14,178 nt of DNA from positions 1-14,178 of the forward strand of contig CAYTXI010000063.1 of NCBI GenBank assembly GCA_964441935.1, read 5' to 3'. Every line of letters begins with the position of its first letter. Position 1 is the first letter of the stretch. The notes under the pieces are model-generated. The model had not been told where the DNA came from. It worked only from the letters and a program-made list of their open reading frames with translations, and ran no database searches. The position numbers and the translations under genes are program-made. Below are positions 1-6,383 of the stretch, one piece after another. This DNA is from JBBDMC01 sp964441935. GTDB lineage: Bacteria; Pseudomonadota; Alphaproteobacteria; Rhizobiales; Kaistiaceae.

Positions 1-1202
1 AGGCCGTTGCGGTCGAGGGTGGCGCCGATCTGGACGCCGTCGGTGAAGGCAACCGCGGCCGGTCCGTCCCACGGCTCCATGAGCGCGGCGCTGTACTCGT
101 AGAAAGCGCGCCGCTCCTCGTCCATGAGCGGGTTGCCGGCCCAGGCTTCAGGAATCATCATCATCGCTGCGTGCGGCAGCGAGTAGCCGCCGCGCAGCAG
201 GAACTCGAGCGCGTTGTCGAAGCAGGCCGTGTCGGACTGGCCCTCGTAGGAGATAGGCCACAGCTTGGTGATGTCGTCGCCGTAGAGCTCGGAGGAGACG
301 CCCGCCTGGCGTGCCGCCATCCAGTTTACGTTGCCCCTGACCGTGTTGATCTCGCCGTTGTGGCAGATCAGGCGATAGGGGTGGGCGAGCCGCCACGAGG
401 GGAAGGTGTTGGTCGAGAAACGCTGGTGGACGAGGGCGAGCGCCGACTCGAACCTCGGATCCTGCAAGTCGCGATAGTAAGCGCCGAGTTGAAAGGCGAG
501 GAACATGCCCTTGTAGACGATCGTCCGGCACGACATCGACACCACGTAGAAGTCGTTGGTGAGGCCGCCGTACGCCTCGAAGATGCGCGCCGAGATGACC
601 TTGCGGATGATGTAGAGCCTGCGCTCGAAGGTCTCGTCGTCAGCAACGCCGGACCCGCGGCCGATGAAAACCTGGCGGTGGACCGGCTCGCTGCCCTTGA
701 TCTCCGGCGCCTGTGACAAGCAGGAATTGTCCACCGGCACGTCGCGCCAGCCGAGCAGCGTCTGGCCTTCCTCGGCGATCACCTCTTCGACGATCCGCTC
801 CATTGCGGCGCGGATGTCGCCGTCGCGCGGCATGAACATGAAGCTCGCCGCGTACCGGCCGGGCTCCGGCAGGGCGAAGCCAAGGCGATCGGCCTCTGCC
901 GCAAAGAAGGCGTGCGGAATCTGGACGAGCATGCCGGCGCCGTCGCCGACAAGCGGGTCGGCACCAACTGCACCGCGGTGAGTCAGGTTGACGACGATCT
1001 TGAGGCCGTCGTCGATGATACGGTGGGATTTCTCGTTGTGGAGGTTGACGATGAAGCCGACACCACACGAGTCGCGCTGGTTACGCGGATCGTAGAGTCC
1101 CTCGGCCCAGCGTGACGGCGGCGCGGGCGCACGGGCATGCGAGCGGGTAGGGGGCGTCGCCCCGCCCGTCACGATTGCCGCGCCGCCGCCCGCCGTGACC
1201 AT
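1..1202 (-). CDS. gltB: Glutamate synthase (NADPH) large subunit, N-terminal part (partial)
   Basis: This is the amino-terminal 400 codons of the large (alpha) subunit of glutamate synthase, which uses glutamine amide nitrogen to convert 2-oxoglutarate to glutamate in the cytoplasm. The frame is open without interruption from ATG 1202 to the window edge, so the remaining two thirds or more (FMN/Fe-S synthase domain, beta-helix) lie outside. A short propeptide of 45 residues precedes Cys46 in RDSCGVGF; in this family that cysteine becomes the N-terminal nucleophile of the class II (Ntn) glutaminase domain after cleavage. Other family signatures are HRGAVGAD, HQRFSTNTFPSW (from residue 259) and CHNGEINTVRGN (around 281-290). 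The start is supported by AAAGGAG placed 7 nt upstream. The gene is transcribed divergently from the bufferin operon; no promoter is obvious. The family assignment is essentially certain. Confidence 0.97.
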   Translation of the reverse strand, partial: MVTAGGGAAIVTGGATPPTRSHARAPAPPSRWAEGLYDPRNQRDSCGVGFIVNLHNEKSHRIIDDGLKIVVNLTHRGAVGADPLVGDGAGMLVQIPHAFFAAEADRLGFALPEPGRYAASFMFMPRDGDIRAAMERIVEEVIAEEGQTLLGWRDVPVDNSCLSQAPEIKGSEPVHRQVFIGRGSGVADDETFERRLYIIRKVISARIFEAYGGLTNDFYVVSMSCRTIVYKGMFLAFQLGAYYRDLQDPRFESALALVHQRFSTNTFPSWRLAHPYRLICHNGEINTVRGNVNWMAARQAGVSSELYGDDITKLWPISYEGQSDTACFDNALEFLLRGGYSLPHAAMMMIPEAWAGNPLMDEERRAFYEYSAALMEPWDGPAAVAFTDGVQIGATLDRNG

Positions 1203-1401
1203 GTCTTCGCTCCTTTGCCGCCGTCTGGCGGGTCGTCCAATCTCTTCGCCGCTTCCTGGCGACAACTCGCCCTTGAGAGGCTTGTTGTCGACGTGACGCC
1301 GATCGTTTTGCTTGGCCGCGTTCGCGGCAGGCCTCAGTTTCCCCCGGCGAAGACACCCGTCGGATTGCCGTTCAGTGCGACCGCTTTCCGGGCCGACGAT
1401 T

Positions 1402-1418
1402 GGACAGTAGTCCTGTCC
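1402..1418. repeat. Inverted repeat, possible operator
   Basis: GGACAG and CTGTCC are perfect 6-bp arms around the 5-nt spacer TAGTC, about 200 bp upstream of gltB and 295 bp upstream of bufA. A second repeat with the same spacer length (GCCAA/TTGGC, 1462-1476) follows 44 bp later. Twofold symmetry of this size suits a dimeric regulator, but no family consensus is recognised. Repeats this short can arise by chance. Confidence 0.3.
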
Positions 1419-1662
1419 TATTTGGGGCAACATGCCAGATTTCGGCCGGCGCGGCAAGGTCGCCAATTATGTTGGCATCATGGTGTCGGGGCAAACAACG
1501 ATTCGGCTCCGGGTGGAACGGCGCCAGGTGCAATCTTCACGTATGTGGCCGACGGGTCCGTGCCGCGACGCTCACGACGGCGTGAGAGACGCGTGGTCCA
1601 ATCATACGCGCTATTGATTTCCCATTTACGATGCTGATCCGGAAAGTGGCGTCAATGACGGC

Positions 1663-1688
1663 CCAACTTCGCCTGGTGGGTAGACGTC
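1663..1688 (+). promoter_or_regulatory. Candidate ECF sigma-type promoter of the bufferin operon
   Basis: An AAC core (CCAACTT at 1663-1669) is followed, 17 nt after AAC, by CGTC at 1685-1688. AAC and CGTC at roughly this spacing are the usual -35/-10 cores of ECF sigma factors. Transcription would start just before the ribosome binding site, giving a leader of about 20 nt. In Caulobacter, bufferin operons belong to the regulon of the ECF factor SigF. The motif is short and degenerate, so this is a guess about position. Confidence 0.3.
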
Positions 1689-1712
1689 ACGCTACGAGGA
1701 GGACAAAATCCC

Positions 1713-2030
1713 GTGACCAAGCCCCAGTCAATCTTTGCAACCATGGTCGCCGGCGCGGTCGCCGCAGCCATCAGCTCGCTCGCTGCGGGCCATGCGGCGG
1801 CATCGATGGCCGAGAACATGGCCAAGACCGACGCGGTTCTGGCCGGTGGCCAGTTCGAGAAATGCTACGGCGTCGCGCTTGCCGGCCAGAACGATTGCGC
1901 CGCTGGCGCACACGCCTGCGCCGCGACCGCCACGGTCGATTACGACCCGGCCTCTTTCAAGTTGGTTCCGGCCGGGACCTGTACAAGCATGGAGACTCCG
2001 AACGGGATGGGCACCCTGGAGCCGATGTAA
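1713..2030 (+). CDS. bufA: Bufferin-like precursor peptide (DUF2282), first paralogue
   Basis: This 105-residue protein is a bufferin-type RiPP precursor: a small secreted peptide whose cysteines are modified by the MNIO enzyme BufB and which sequesters copper or related metals in the periplasm. An N-terminal signal peptide (hydrophobic stretch about residues 8-26, then GHAAAS) carries the mature part across the inner membrane. The core has four cysteines (51, 62, 69, 90) in EKCYGVALAGQNDC, ACAAT and VPAGTC, matching the DUF2282 signature. Translation begins at GTG 1713, 10 nt after GAGGAGG (1696-1702); no in-frame ATG precedes the signal peptide. It is the first gene of the operon. Compared with its neighbour it has a longer, Met/Ala-rich segment (about 31-48) between signal peptide and core. 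The metal bound is inferred from the family. Confidence 0.9.
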   Translation: MTKPQSIFATMVAGAVAAAISSLAAGHAAASMAENMAKTDAVLAGGQFEKCYGVALAGQNDCAAGAHACAATATVDYDPASFKLVPAGTCTSMETPNGMGTLEPM

Positions 2031-2105
2031 ACCGCGTATGCCCGAGACCGGCGTGGGTCGCGTCCAGCCCCGCGTCGACAGCAGGAGACAGGAGAAGACA
2101 GACCC

Positions 2106-2390
2106 ATGACGACCAGAACGGTTACCGCTTCAATCCTCGCCGCTTCCCTGACCGCAGCGATGGCCTCCCTTTCGACGCCGGCCGCCGCCCAGGATATGGA
2201 GGAGTGCTACGGCGTGGCGCTTGCCGGCGAGAACAACTGCGCGGCGCAGGGATCGGGCCATTCGTGCGAAGGCCAGTCGACGGTCGACTACGACGGCAAG
2301 TCTTTCAAGCTCGTCCCGGCCGGCACCTGCACGGAGATGGAGACTCCGTTCGGTCCGGGCAGCCTGGAGCCGATCGACCGCCCGGCCTAA
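2106..2390 (+). CDS. bufA: Bufferin-like precursor peptide (DUF2282), second paralogue
   Basis: This 94-residue second precursor is clearly homologous to the preceding gene (CYGVALAG, NCAA, STVDYD, FKLVPAGTC, METP, GSLEPI). A signal peptide with predicted cleavage after A26-A27-A28 leaves a mature peptide beginning QDMEECYG. Cysteines lie at 34, 45, 54 and 75. Spacings Cys1-Cys2 (10 intervening residues) and Cys3-Cys4 (20) are identical in both paralogues; only the Cys2-Cys3 loop differs (8 here, 6 in the first). The ATG follows AGGAG (2090-2094) at 11 nt. The gap of 75 bp to the first paralogue holds no clear terminator, so co-transcription is likely. A strong hairpin follows the stop codon. 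Two tandem copies suggest gene duplication, with possible division of labour or increased dosage. Confidence 0.92.
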   Translation: MTTRTVTASILAASLTAAMASLSTPAAAQDMEECYGVALAGENNCAAQGSGHSCEGQSTVDYDGKSFKLVPAGTCTEMETPFGPGSLEPIDRPA

Positions 2391-2409
2391 GTTCCGAGGG
2401 CGAAACTTT

Positions 2410-2441
2410 CGCAGGCGGCCGGCGGGTGCCGGCCGCCTGCG
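2410..2441 (+). promoter_or_regulatory. Strong intra-operon hairpin between precursor and maturase genes
   Basis: GCAGGCGGCCGGC (2411-2423) pairs perfectly with its complement at 2428-2440 around the loop GGGT, and C2410-G2441 extends the stem to 14 bp. No T-run follows, so it is not a standard intrinsic terminator. It lies 19 nt after the second bufA stop and 34 nt before bufB. Such a hairpin could protect the 3' end of the precursor mRNA after cleavage, or lower read-through, so that peptide is made in excess over enzyme; the function is inferred. Confidence 0.7.
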
Positions 2442-2475
2442 GCCGACTGGAAATGAACGACTGCGAGGGGATAAG

Positions 2476-3357
2476 ATGACCATGCAACCGCAGGCGATCC
2501 CGTCGCGCGCCGGCGTTGGTCTCAAGCCCGAGCACCATCAGGCGATCATCGAGACCGGCCCGGACATCGGGTGGTTCGAAATTCACGCTGAGAACTACAT
2601 GGGCGCCGGCGGCCCACCGCATCGCCGGCTTGCGGAGATCCGCGAACGCTATCCCATCTCGCTGCACGGCGTCGGTCTCTCGATCGGCGCCGCGCGGCCA
2701 ATCGACCGGGATCACCTCCAGCGGCTGAAGCAGCTCAACGAGCGCTACCGGCCGGGTCTGTTCTCCGAGCACCTAGCGTGGTCGACACACGATTCGATCT
2801 TCTTCAACGACCTGTTGCCGGTCCCCTACACCGAGGACTCGGTGGCGCGGGTTTCCGAGCACATCGACCAGGTCCAGGAGACGGTCGGGCGGCGCATGCT
2901 ACTCGAGAACCCGTCCACCTACCTGACGTTCGTCGAGAGCACGATGGGCGAGATCGACTTCCTGACGGAGGTTGCGCGGCGCACCGGCTGCGGCCTCCTG
3001 CTCGACGTCAACAACGTCCACGTCTCTGCCACCAACCAGCAGACCGACGCCATCTCCTATCTGGATGCGTTTCCAATGGAGCTCGTCGGCGAAATCCACC
3101 TTGCCGGCTACGCGCCGGAGGACGACGGCAAAGGCGCGCCGCTGCTGATCGATGCACACGACCGGCCGATCGATCCGTACGTGTGGGGGCTCTACGAGCA
3201 CACCATCGCGCGCGCCGGACCGGTACCGACGCTCGTCGAGTGGGACAACGACGTGCCGGAGTGGCCGGTGCTGTTCGCTGAGGCGCAGAGGGCAGACGCA
3301 GTGCTGGCCAGGGCGCAGGAAGCCCGGGAGAGGGAGCTTGTTGCGGTCGCTGGCTGA
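2476..3357 (+). CDS. bufB: MNIO-family (DUF692) bufferin maturase
   Basis: This 293-residue protein is a multinuclear non-haem iron-dependent oxidative enzyme of the DUF692 family, the cytoplasmic enzyme that oxidises cysteines of the BufA precursors (to thiooxazole-type heterocycles in characterised members). The TIM-barrel signatures are complete: RAGVGLKPEH near the N-terminus, EIHAENY (35-41), SLHGVGLSIG with His64, SEHLAW (97-102), LLENPSTY with Glu144, LLDVNNVHVSA with Asp177, Asn180 and His182, EIHLAGY with His208, and LVEWDND with Glu255. These include the expected iron ligands, so the enzyme should be active. ATG 2476 has GAGGGG 5 nt upstream; ATG 2482 is an alternative. The 3' end overlaps bufC. 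The neighbours (two BufA, BufC, DoxX) match known buf/gig-type operons and distinguish it from methanobactin (MbnB) or TglH loci. Confidence 0.95.
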   Translation: MTMQPQAIPSRAGVGLKPEHHQAIIETGPDIGWFEIHAENYMGAGGPPHRRLAEIRERYPISLHGVGLSIGAARPIDRDHLQRLKQLNERYRPGLFSEHLAWSTHDSIFFNDLLPVPYTEDSVARVSEHIDQVQETVGRRMLLENPSTYLTFVESTMGEIDFLTEVARRTGCGLLLDVNNVHVSATNQQTDAISYLDAFPMELVGEIHLAGYAPEDDGKGAPLLIDAHDRPIDPYVWGLYEHTIARAGPVPTLVEWDNDVPEWPVLFAEAQRADAVLARAQEARERELVAVAG

Positions 3358-4129
3358 GGTTCAGGCAGAGTTCGCCGCGGCATTGCGCGACCCGGCGGCG
3401 GCGACGCCTGACGGAATCGTTGGGCCGGACCACGAGCCCGCACCGCGGCGCTTCGCCGTCTATCGCAACAACGTCATCGTCGGGCTGGTGAAGGCGCTGA
3501 AGGGGTCGTTCCCGGCGGTGGAGCGGATCGTCGGCGAAGACTTCTTTCAGGCGATGGCGCGGGCCTACGTGCGGGCCGAGCCCCCGCGCTCGCCGCTGTT
3601 GATCGACTACGGTGTCACGTTCGCCGACTTCATCGCCGGGTTCGAGCCGGCCGCGTCGCTCCCATATCTCCCCGACGTCGCCTGGATCGAGCGGGCGTGG
3701 CGGGAGGCCTACCACGCCGCCGACGCCGAACCACTCGGGGCGGATGCTTTCGCCGGGATCGGTGAGGACCGGTTGGGCGGGCTGACGTTGCGGCTCCACC
3801 CGTCGCTGAGGCTGGTGCGCTCGCGCTATCCGGCGCTGACGATCTGGAAGATGAACGTCGGCGACATACCGGTCGGCCCGGTCGACCTCAATGCGAGCGG
3901 CGAGGATGCGCTGATCGTGCGACCGGCGGCAGAGGTCACGGTGCGCACCGTGCCGCCGGGCGGCGCCGACTTCGTCGCGGCGCTTGCGGAGGGCCGGACG
4001 CTCGGCGAGTCCGCTGCCGCGGCGCTCGCGGCCGAGCGGGCATTCGATCTCGCCGCAAATCTTGCGGGGCTCGTCGGCGCAGGCGCGATCGCCGGGCGGG
4101 TGATGGATCCCGAGGAGAGCGTGCAATGA
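3341..4129 (+). CDS. bufC: BufC, DUF2063-family partner of the bufferin maturase
   Basis: This protein of about 262 residues belongs to the DUF2063 family found beside DUF692 enzymes; by analogy with other MNIO partner proteins it probably binds the precursor and presents it to BufB. The N-terminal domain (about 1-100) carries the family features LAEVQAEFAAAL, RFAVYRNNV (38-45), FPAVERIVGEDFF and AYVRAEPPRSPLLIDYG; a looser C-terminal domain follows (about 140-262). There is no in-frame ATG at a suitable place. I chose TTG 3341 because GA-rich ribosome binding sequences (3326-3336) precede it; TTG 3338 and CTG 3350 are alternatives. It overlaps the bufB end by about 17 nt, and its stop overlaps the next start (ATGA at 4126-4129), indicating translational coupling on both sides. 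Confidence 0.9.
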   Translation: MRSLAEVQAEFAAALRDPAAATPDGIVGPDHEPAPRRFAVYRNNVIVGLVKALKGSFPAVERIVGEDFFQAMARAYVRAEPPRSPLLIDYGVTFADFIAGFEPAASLPYLPDVAWIERAWREAYHAADAEPLGADAFAGIGEDRLGGLTLRLHPSLRLVRSRYPALTIWKMNVGDIPVGPVDLNASGEDALIVRPAAEVTVRTVPPGGADFVAALAEGRTLGESAAAALAAERAFDLAANLAGLVGAGAIAGRVMDPEESVQ

Positions 4130-4626
4130 CCGTAGAAATGCCTCGCCGGAGCGACATCACCTTTGGGCGGCTACTGCCGCTGTGGACGACCATCCAGCCG
4201 CCGCTGCAGTCGGCCGCGCTGCTGCTGCTGCGTATCGCGCTGGCGGTGCCCTTCTTCCGTTCGGGCATCAACAAGTGGGATGGCTTCCTGTCGCTGGCGC
4301 CGTCGACGACGTACCTCTTCTCCAACACGTTCAAGCTTCACATCCTCGGCGGCGAATATCCAATGCCGTTTCCAGAGCTGATGGCGTGGCTGTCGGCGAT
4401 CGGCGAAGTTACCCTTCCTATTTTGCTGGTCGTAGGGCTGGCGACGCGGTTCGCCGGGCTGGGAGTGCTGGCGATGGCGGCCGTCATCCAACTCACCTAT
4501 CCCGCGAACTGGCCGAACGAAGCCCTGCCGTGGTCGGCGATGGCAATCGCCATCATCGTCTTCGGACCCGGGCGGATCGCGGTTGACCGGCTGGCCGCCA
4601 GGGCGCTGGGGCGCCCGACGGCTTGA
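4126..4626 (+). CDS. DoxX-family integral membrane protein of the bufferin operon
   Basis: This 166-residue inner-membrane protein of the DoxX family has four predicted membrane segments (about 27-45, 84-105, 107-125, 135-153). Family features include LLRIALAVPFFRSGINKW in the first segment and the EVTLPILLVVGLATR segment. DoxX proteins regularly accompany DUF2282/DUF692/DUF2063 clusters, for example as the last gene of the gold-induced gig operon in Cupriavidus. Its biochemical role is unsettled; redox support of the pathway or membrane handling of the peptide or metal have been considered. The start codon overlaps the bufC stop (ATGA), so expression is tied to the operon. Confidence 0.9.
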   Translation: MTVEMPRRSDITFGRLLPLWTTIQPPLQSAALLLLRIALAVPFFRSGINKWDGFLSLAPSTTYLFSNTFKLHILGGEYPMPFPELMAWLSAIGEVTLPILLVVGLATRFAGLGVLAMAAVIQLTYPANWPNEALPWSAMAIAIIVFGPGRIAVDRLAARALGRPTA

Positions 4627-4657
4627 TCTCGCCTTCGCCCGGCTCCTAGAACGGGCG

Positions 4658-5713
4658 ATGAACTTCGCCAGTGACAATTGGGCCGGCGCATCCGAACCGG
4701 TGATCGCGGCGCTCGTGGCCGTGGCCCGGCGTGGGGGGCCGGCCTACGGCGGCGACGAGATCACCAAGGCGGTCGAGCGGCGCTTCGCCGAGCTGTTCGA
4801 GCACGAGTGTGCGGCGTTCCTAGTGGCGAGCGGCACGGCGGCGAATGCGCTGGCGCTTTCGGCCTATGCGCGCTCCGGCGGCGCAGTCCTCTGCCACAAC
4901 GAGGCTCATATCCTCGTCGACGAAGCCGGCGCCACCGAGTTCTTCGGCGGCGGGACCAGGGTGGTTGGTCTCGACGCGGACGCGGGCAAGCTCGCGCCGG
5001 AGACCCTGGCGGAAGGTCTGAGCCGTTTTCCCGCCGGCCGGGTCCACAGCGGCCAGCCGGTCGCGGTCAGCCTCACCCAGATCACTGAGCTCGGCGCCGC
5101 CTACCGGGTGGACGAAATTGCCGCCCTCGCTGAGATCGCGCACGGATGCGGCGCGGCCGTGCACATGGACGGAGCGCGGTTCGCTGGCGCGGTCGCCGCT
5201 CTTGGCCTCTCGCCCGCGGACATCACGTGGCGTGCCGGGGTTGACGTCCTTTCCTTCGGCGGCACCAAGGGCGGCTGCGTCGCGGCCGAGGCGGTCGTCT
5301 TCTTCGACCCGGCGCACGCCCGCGACTTCGGCTTTGCGCGTCAGCGCGCCGGTCAGGGCTTGTCGAAGAACTGGTTCATCGCTGCGCAGTTCGACGCCTA
5401 CCTCAACGACGGCCACTGGCTCGACCTCGCCCGTCATGCCAACGCCATGGGCGCGCGGCTTGCGCAGGCGATCGAAGCCTCGGGGGAGGCGCGACTTGCC
5501 CACCGGTGCGACGCCAACGAGATCTTCGCCATCCTGTCGAAAGCGGCGGACGAACGGCTGCGGTCCGCCGGCGCCGTCTACTATGCGTGGTCGCAGCGCC
5601 TCCCGCCGGCGCGCTTTCCGGGCGCGGACGAGGTGATGGTGCGGCTGGTGACGAGCTGGCAAACGACGCAGGAAGAGGTCGATCACTTTGCTGCGGCGCT
5701 TGCAGGGGGCTGA
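4658..5713 (+). CDS. ltaE: Low-specificity L-threonine aldolase (PLP enzyme)
   Basis: This 351-residue fold-type I PLP enzyme of the threonine aldolase / beta-eliminating lyase family cleaves L-threonine and L-allo-threonine to glycine and acetaldehyde in the cytoplasm. Visible signatures are SDNWAGASEPV at the start, GGDEITKAVE, the PLP-phosphate loop SGTAANALAL (58-67), CHNEAHILVDE (79-89), HMDGARFAGA with the PLP-pyridine aspartate Asp171, and SFGGTKGG with the Schiff-base lysine Lys204. The start at ATG 4658 coincides with the conserved N-terminus; the ribosome binding site is weak (ACGGG). It begins 31 nt after the DoxX gene with no terminator between, so it may be co-transcribed with the bufferin genes, although no metabolic link is apparent. 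The longer upstream extension of the frame overlaps the DoxX gene and is not coding. The symbol follows the family. Confidence 0.93.
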   Translation: MNFASDNWAGASEPVIAALVAVARRGGPAYGGDEITKAVERRFAELFEHECAAFLVASGTAANALALSAYARSGGAVLCHNEAHILVDEAGATEFFGGGTRVVGLDADAGKLAPETLAEGLSRFPAGRVHSGQPVAVSLTQITELGAAYRVDEIAALAEIAHGCGAAVHMDGARFAGAVAALGLSPADITWRAGVDVLSFGGTKGGCVAAEAVVFFDPAHARDFGFARQRAGQGLSKNWFIAAQFDAYLNDGHWLDLARHANAMGARLAQAIEASGEARLAHRCDANEIFAILSKAADERLRSAGAVYYAWSQRLPPARFPGADEVMVRLVTSWQTTQEEVDHFAAALAGG

Positions 5714-5722
5714 GCGCAAACC

Positions 5723-5750
5723 AAAAAAGGGCGCTCGCAAGAGCGCCCTT
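5723..5750. terminator. Bidirectional Rho-independent terminator between ltaE and hsp20
   Basis: AAGGGCGCTC (5727-5736) pairs perfectly with GAGCGCCCTT (5741-5750) around the loop GCAA, giving a 10-bp stem. On the minus strand the stem runs into six T residues (5728-5723), a textbook terminator for hsp20. On the plus strand the tail is TTCGTT, weaker but able to end the bufferin/ltaE transcript. Confidence 0.88.
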
Positions 5751-5772
5751 CGTTGACGGTCAGGCCGCGCGA

Positions 5773-6240
5773 TCAGGCGGCGACCTGGTTGATCTGCTTG
5801 GCTTTCTCCTTGCCGCCGCCGATAGCAATCGTGCGGGGCTTCATCGCCTCGGGTATCTCACGGACAAGATCGATGTGGAGCAGTCCGTTCTCGAGGTTCG
5901 CACGCCTCACTTCGACGTGGTCAGCGAGCTGGAAGCGGCGCTCGAAGGCGCGCGAGGCAATGCCGCGATACAGGAACTCGCCTTCCTTCTCGTCAGTCTC
6001 GGACTTCTTCTCGCCCTTGACGGCGAGCGTGTTCTCCTTCGCCTCGATGTTCAGGTCGCCCTCACCGAAGCCCGCCACCGCCATGGTGATGCGGTAGGCG
6101 TTCTCACCGGTGCGTTCGATGTTGTAGGGCGGATAGGTCTGAGCCGAAGCGTCGGAGCCGGCGAGCGAATCGAGCAGGCCAAACATCCGGTCGAAGCCGA
6201 CGGTCGAGCGATAAAGTGGGCTGAGATCAAAAGTGCGCAT
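5773..6240 (-). CDS. Hsp20/alpha-crystallin small heat-shock protein (IbpA-like, class A)
   Basis: This 155-residue ATP-independent holdase chaperone binds unfolding proteins in the cytoplasm. The N-terminus MRTFDLSPLYRSTVGFDRMF is the mark of the IbpA/HspA class of proteobacterial sHsps. The alpha-crystallin domain spans about residues 38-130 with YNIERTGENAYRITMAVAGF and the consensus ANLENGLL (114-121). The C-terminal IxI oligomerisation motif is IAI (138-140), followed by a Lys-rich tail. The ATG is preceded by AAGGAGG at 7 nt. The leader is long and foldable and a RpoH-like promoter lies at about -110 (separate entries), consistent with heat-shock control at transcription and translation. 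The gene is monocistronic and ends in a strong terminator. Confidence 0.96.
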   Translation of the reverse strand: MRTFDLSPLYRSTVGFDRMFGLLDSLAGSDASAQTYPPYNIERTGENAYRITMAVAGFGEGDLNIEAKENTLAVKGEKKSETDEKEGEFLYRGIASRAFERRFQLADHVEVRRANLENGLLHIDLVREIPEAMKPRTIAIGGGKEKAKQINQVAA

Positions 6241-6345
6241 TTCCGGTCCTCCTTTTCGAGCGACTAGATTTCCGAAACCAACAGTGCCCGGCCATCGCAG
6301 CCTGGCCCATTGTCGGTTCCTGCAGACCCGTTTCTGCGGCGTCCG
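6241..6345 (-). promoter_or_regulatory. ROSE-like RNA thermometer in the hsp20 5' leader
   Basis: The leader is about 105 nt, the size usual for ROSE elements ahead of class A sHsp genes in Hyphomicrobiales. Its 3' end has UCGCU (6263-6259), fitting the conserved U(U/C)GCU element, directly before the ribosome binding site AAGGAGGA (6254-6247). CUC pairs with GAG and the next G opposes a G, as in the known ROSE anti-Shine-Dalgarno helix. Upstream, a long imperfect stem joins 6308-6319 to 6274-6286 (C-G rich, one bulge, one mismatch), enclosing GGCCA/TGGCC (6303-6307 with 6290-6294). Both were paired by eye. Confidence 0.6.
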
Positions 6346-6354
6346 CTGACATTG

Positions 6355-6383
6355 AGGTGGGAAGTGCGATTTGCCGATTCAAG
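6355..6383 (-). promoter_or_regulatory. RpoH (sigma-32)-like promoter of hsp20
   Basis: On the minus strand CTTGAA-type -35 sequence (CTTGAA, overlapping 6383-6378) is followed after 17 nt by CCACCT (6360-6355), resembling the alphaproteobacterial heat-shock promoter (CTTG, 17-18 nt, CCCAT-like -10). Transcription would start near 6346-6348. The -35 is good; the -10 is a partial match. Confidence 0.45.

Larger units (their letters stand above)
1203..1712. other. Gene-free divergent intergenic region between gltB and the bufferin operon
   Basis: About 510 bp separate gltB (minus) from the first bufferin gene (plus). Short frames cross it but have no recognisable protein features. It contains two inverted repeats with 5-nt spacers (1402-1418, GGACAG/CTGTCC; 1462-1476, GCCAA/TTGGC) and a small stem-loop CTCACG/CGTGAG at 1571-1586. 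A possible ECF-type promoter lies just before bufA (separate entry). Regulatory sites for gltB must also lie here, but I cannot place them. Confidence 0.6.

Noticed and set aside
1137..1637. A 166-codon plus-strand reading frame overlapping the gltB start and the intergenic region
   Set aside because: Arg/Ala-rich shadow composition, overlaps the clearly coding gltB start, no ribosome binding site or recognisable motif.
1631..2479. A 282-codon plus-strand frame across both bufA genes
   Set aside because: Out of frame with two convincing precursor peptides that have signal peptides and conserved cysteines.
3008..4126. A 372-codon minus-strand reading frame antisense to bufB and bufC
   Set aside because: High GC leaves antisense frames open; the plus-strand genes have clear family motifs while this one is Arg/Pro-rich without any.
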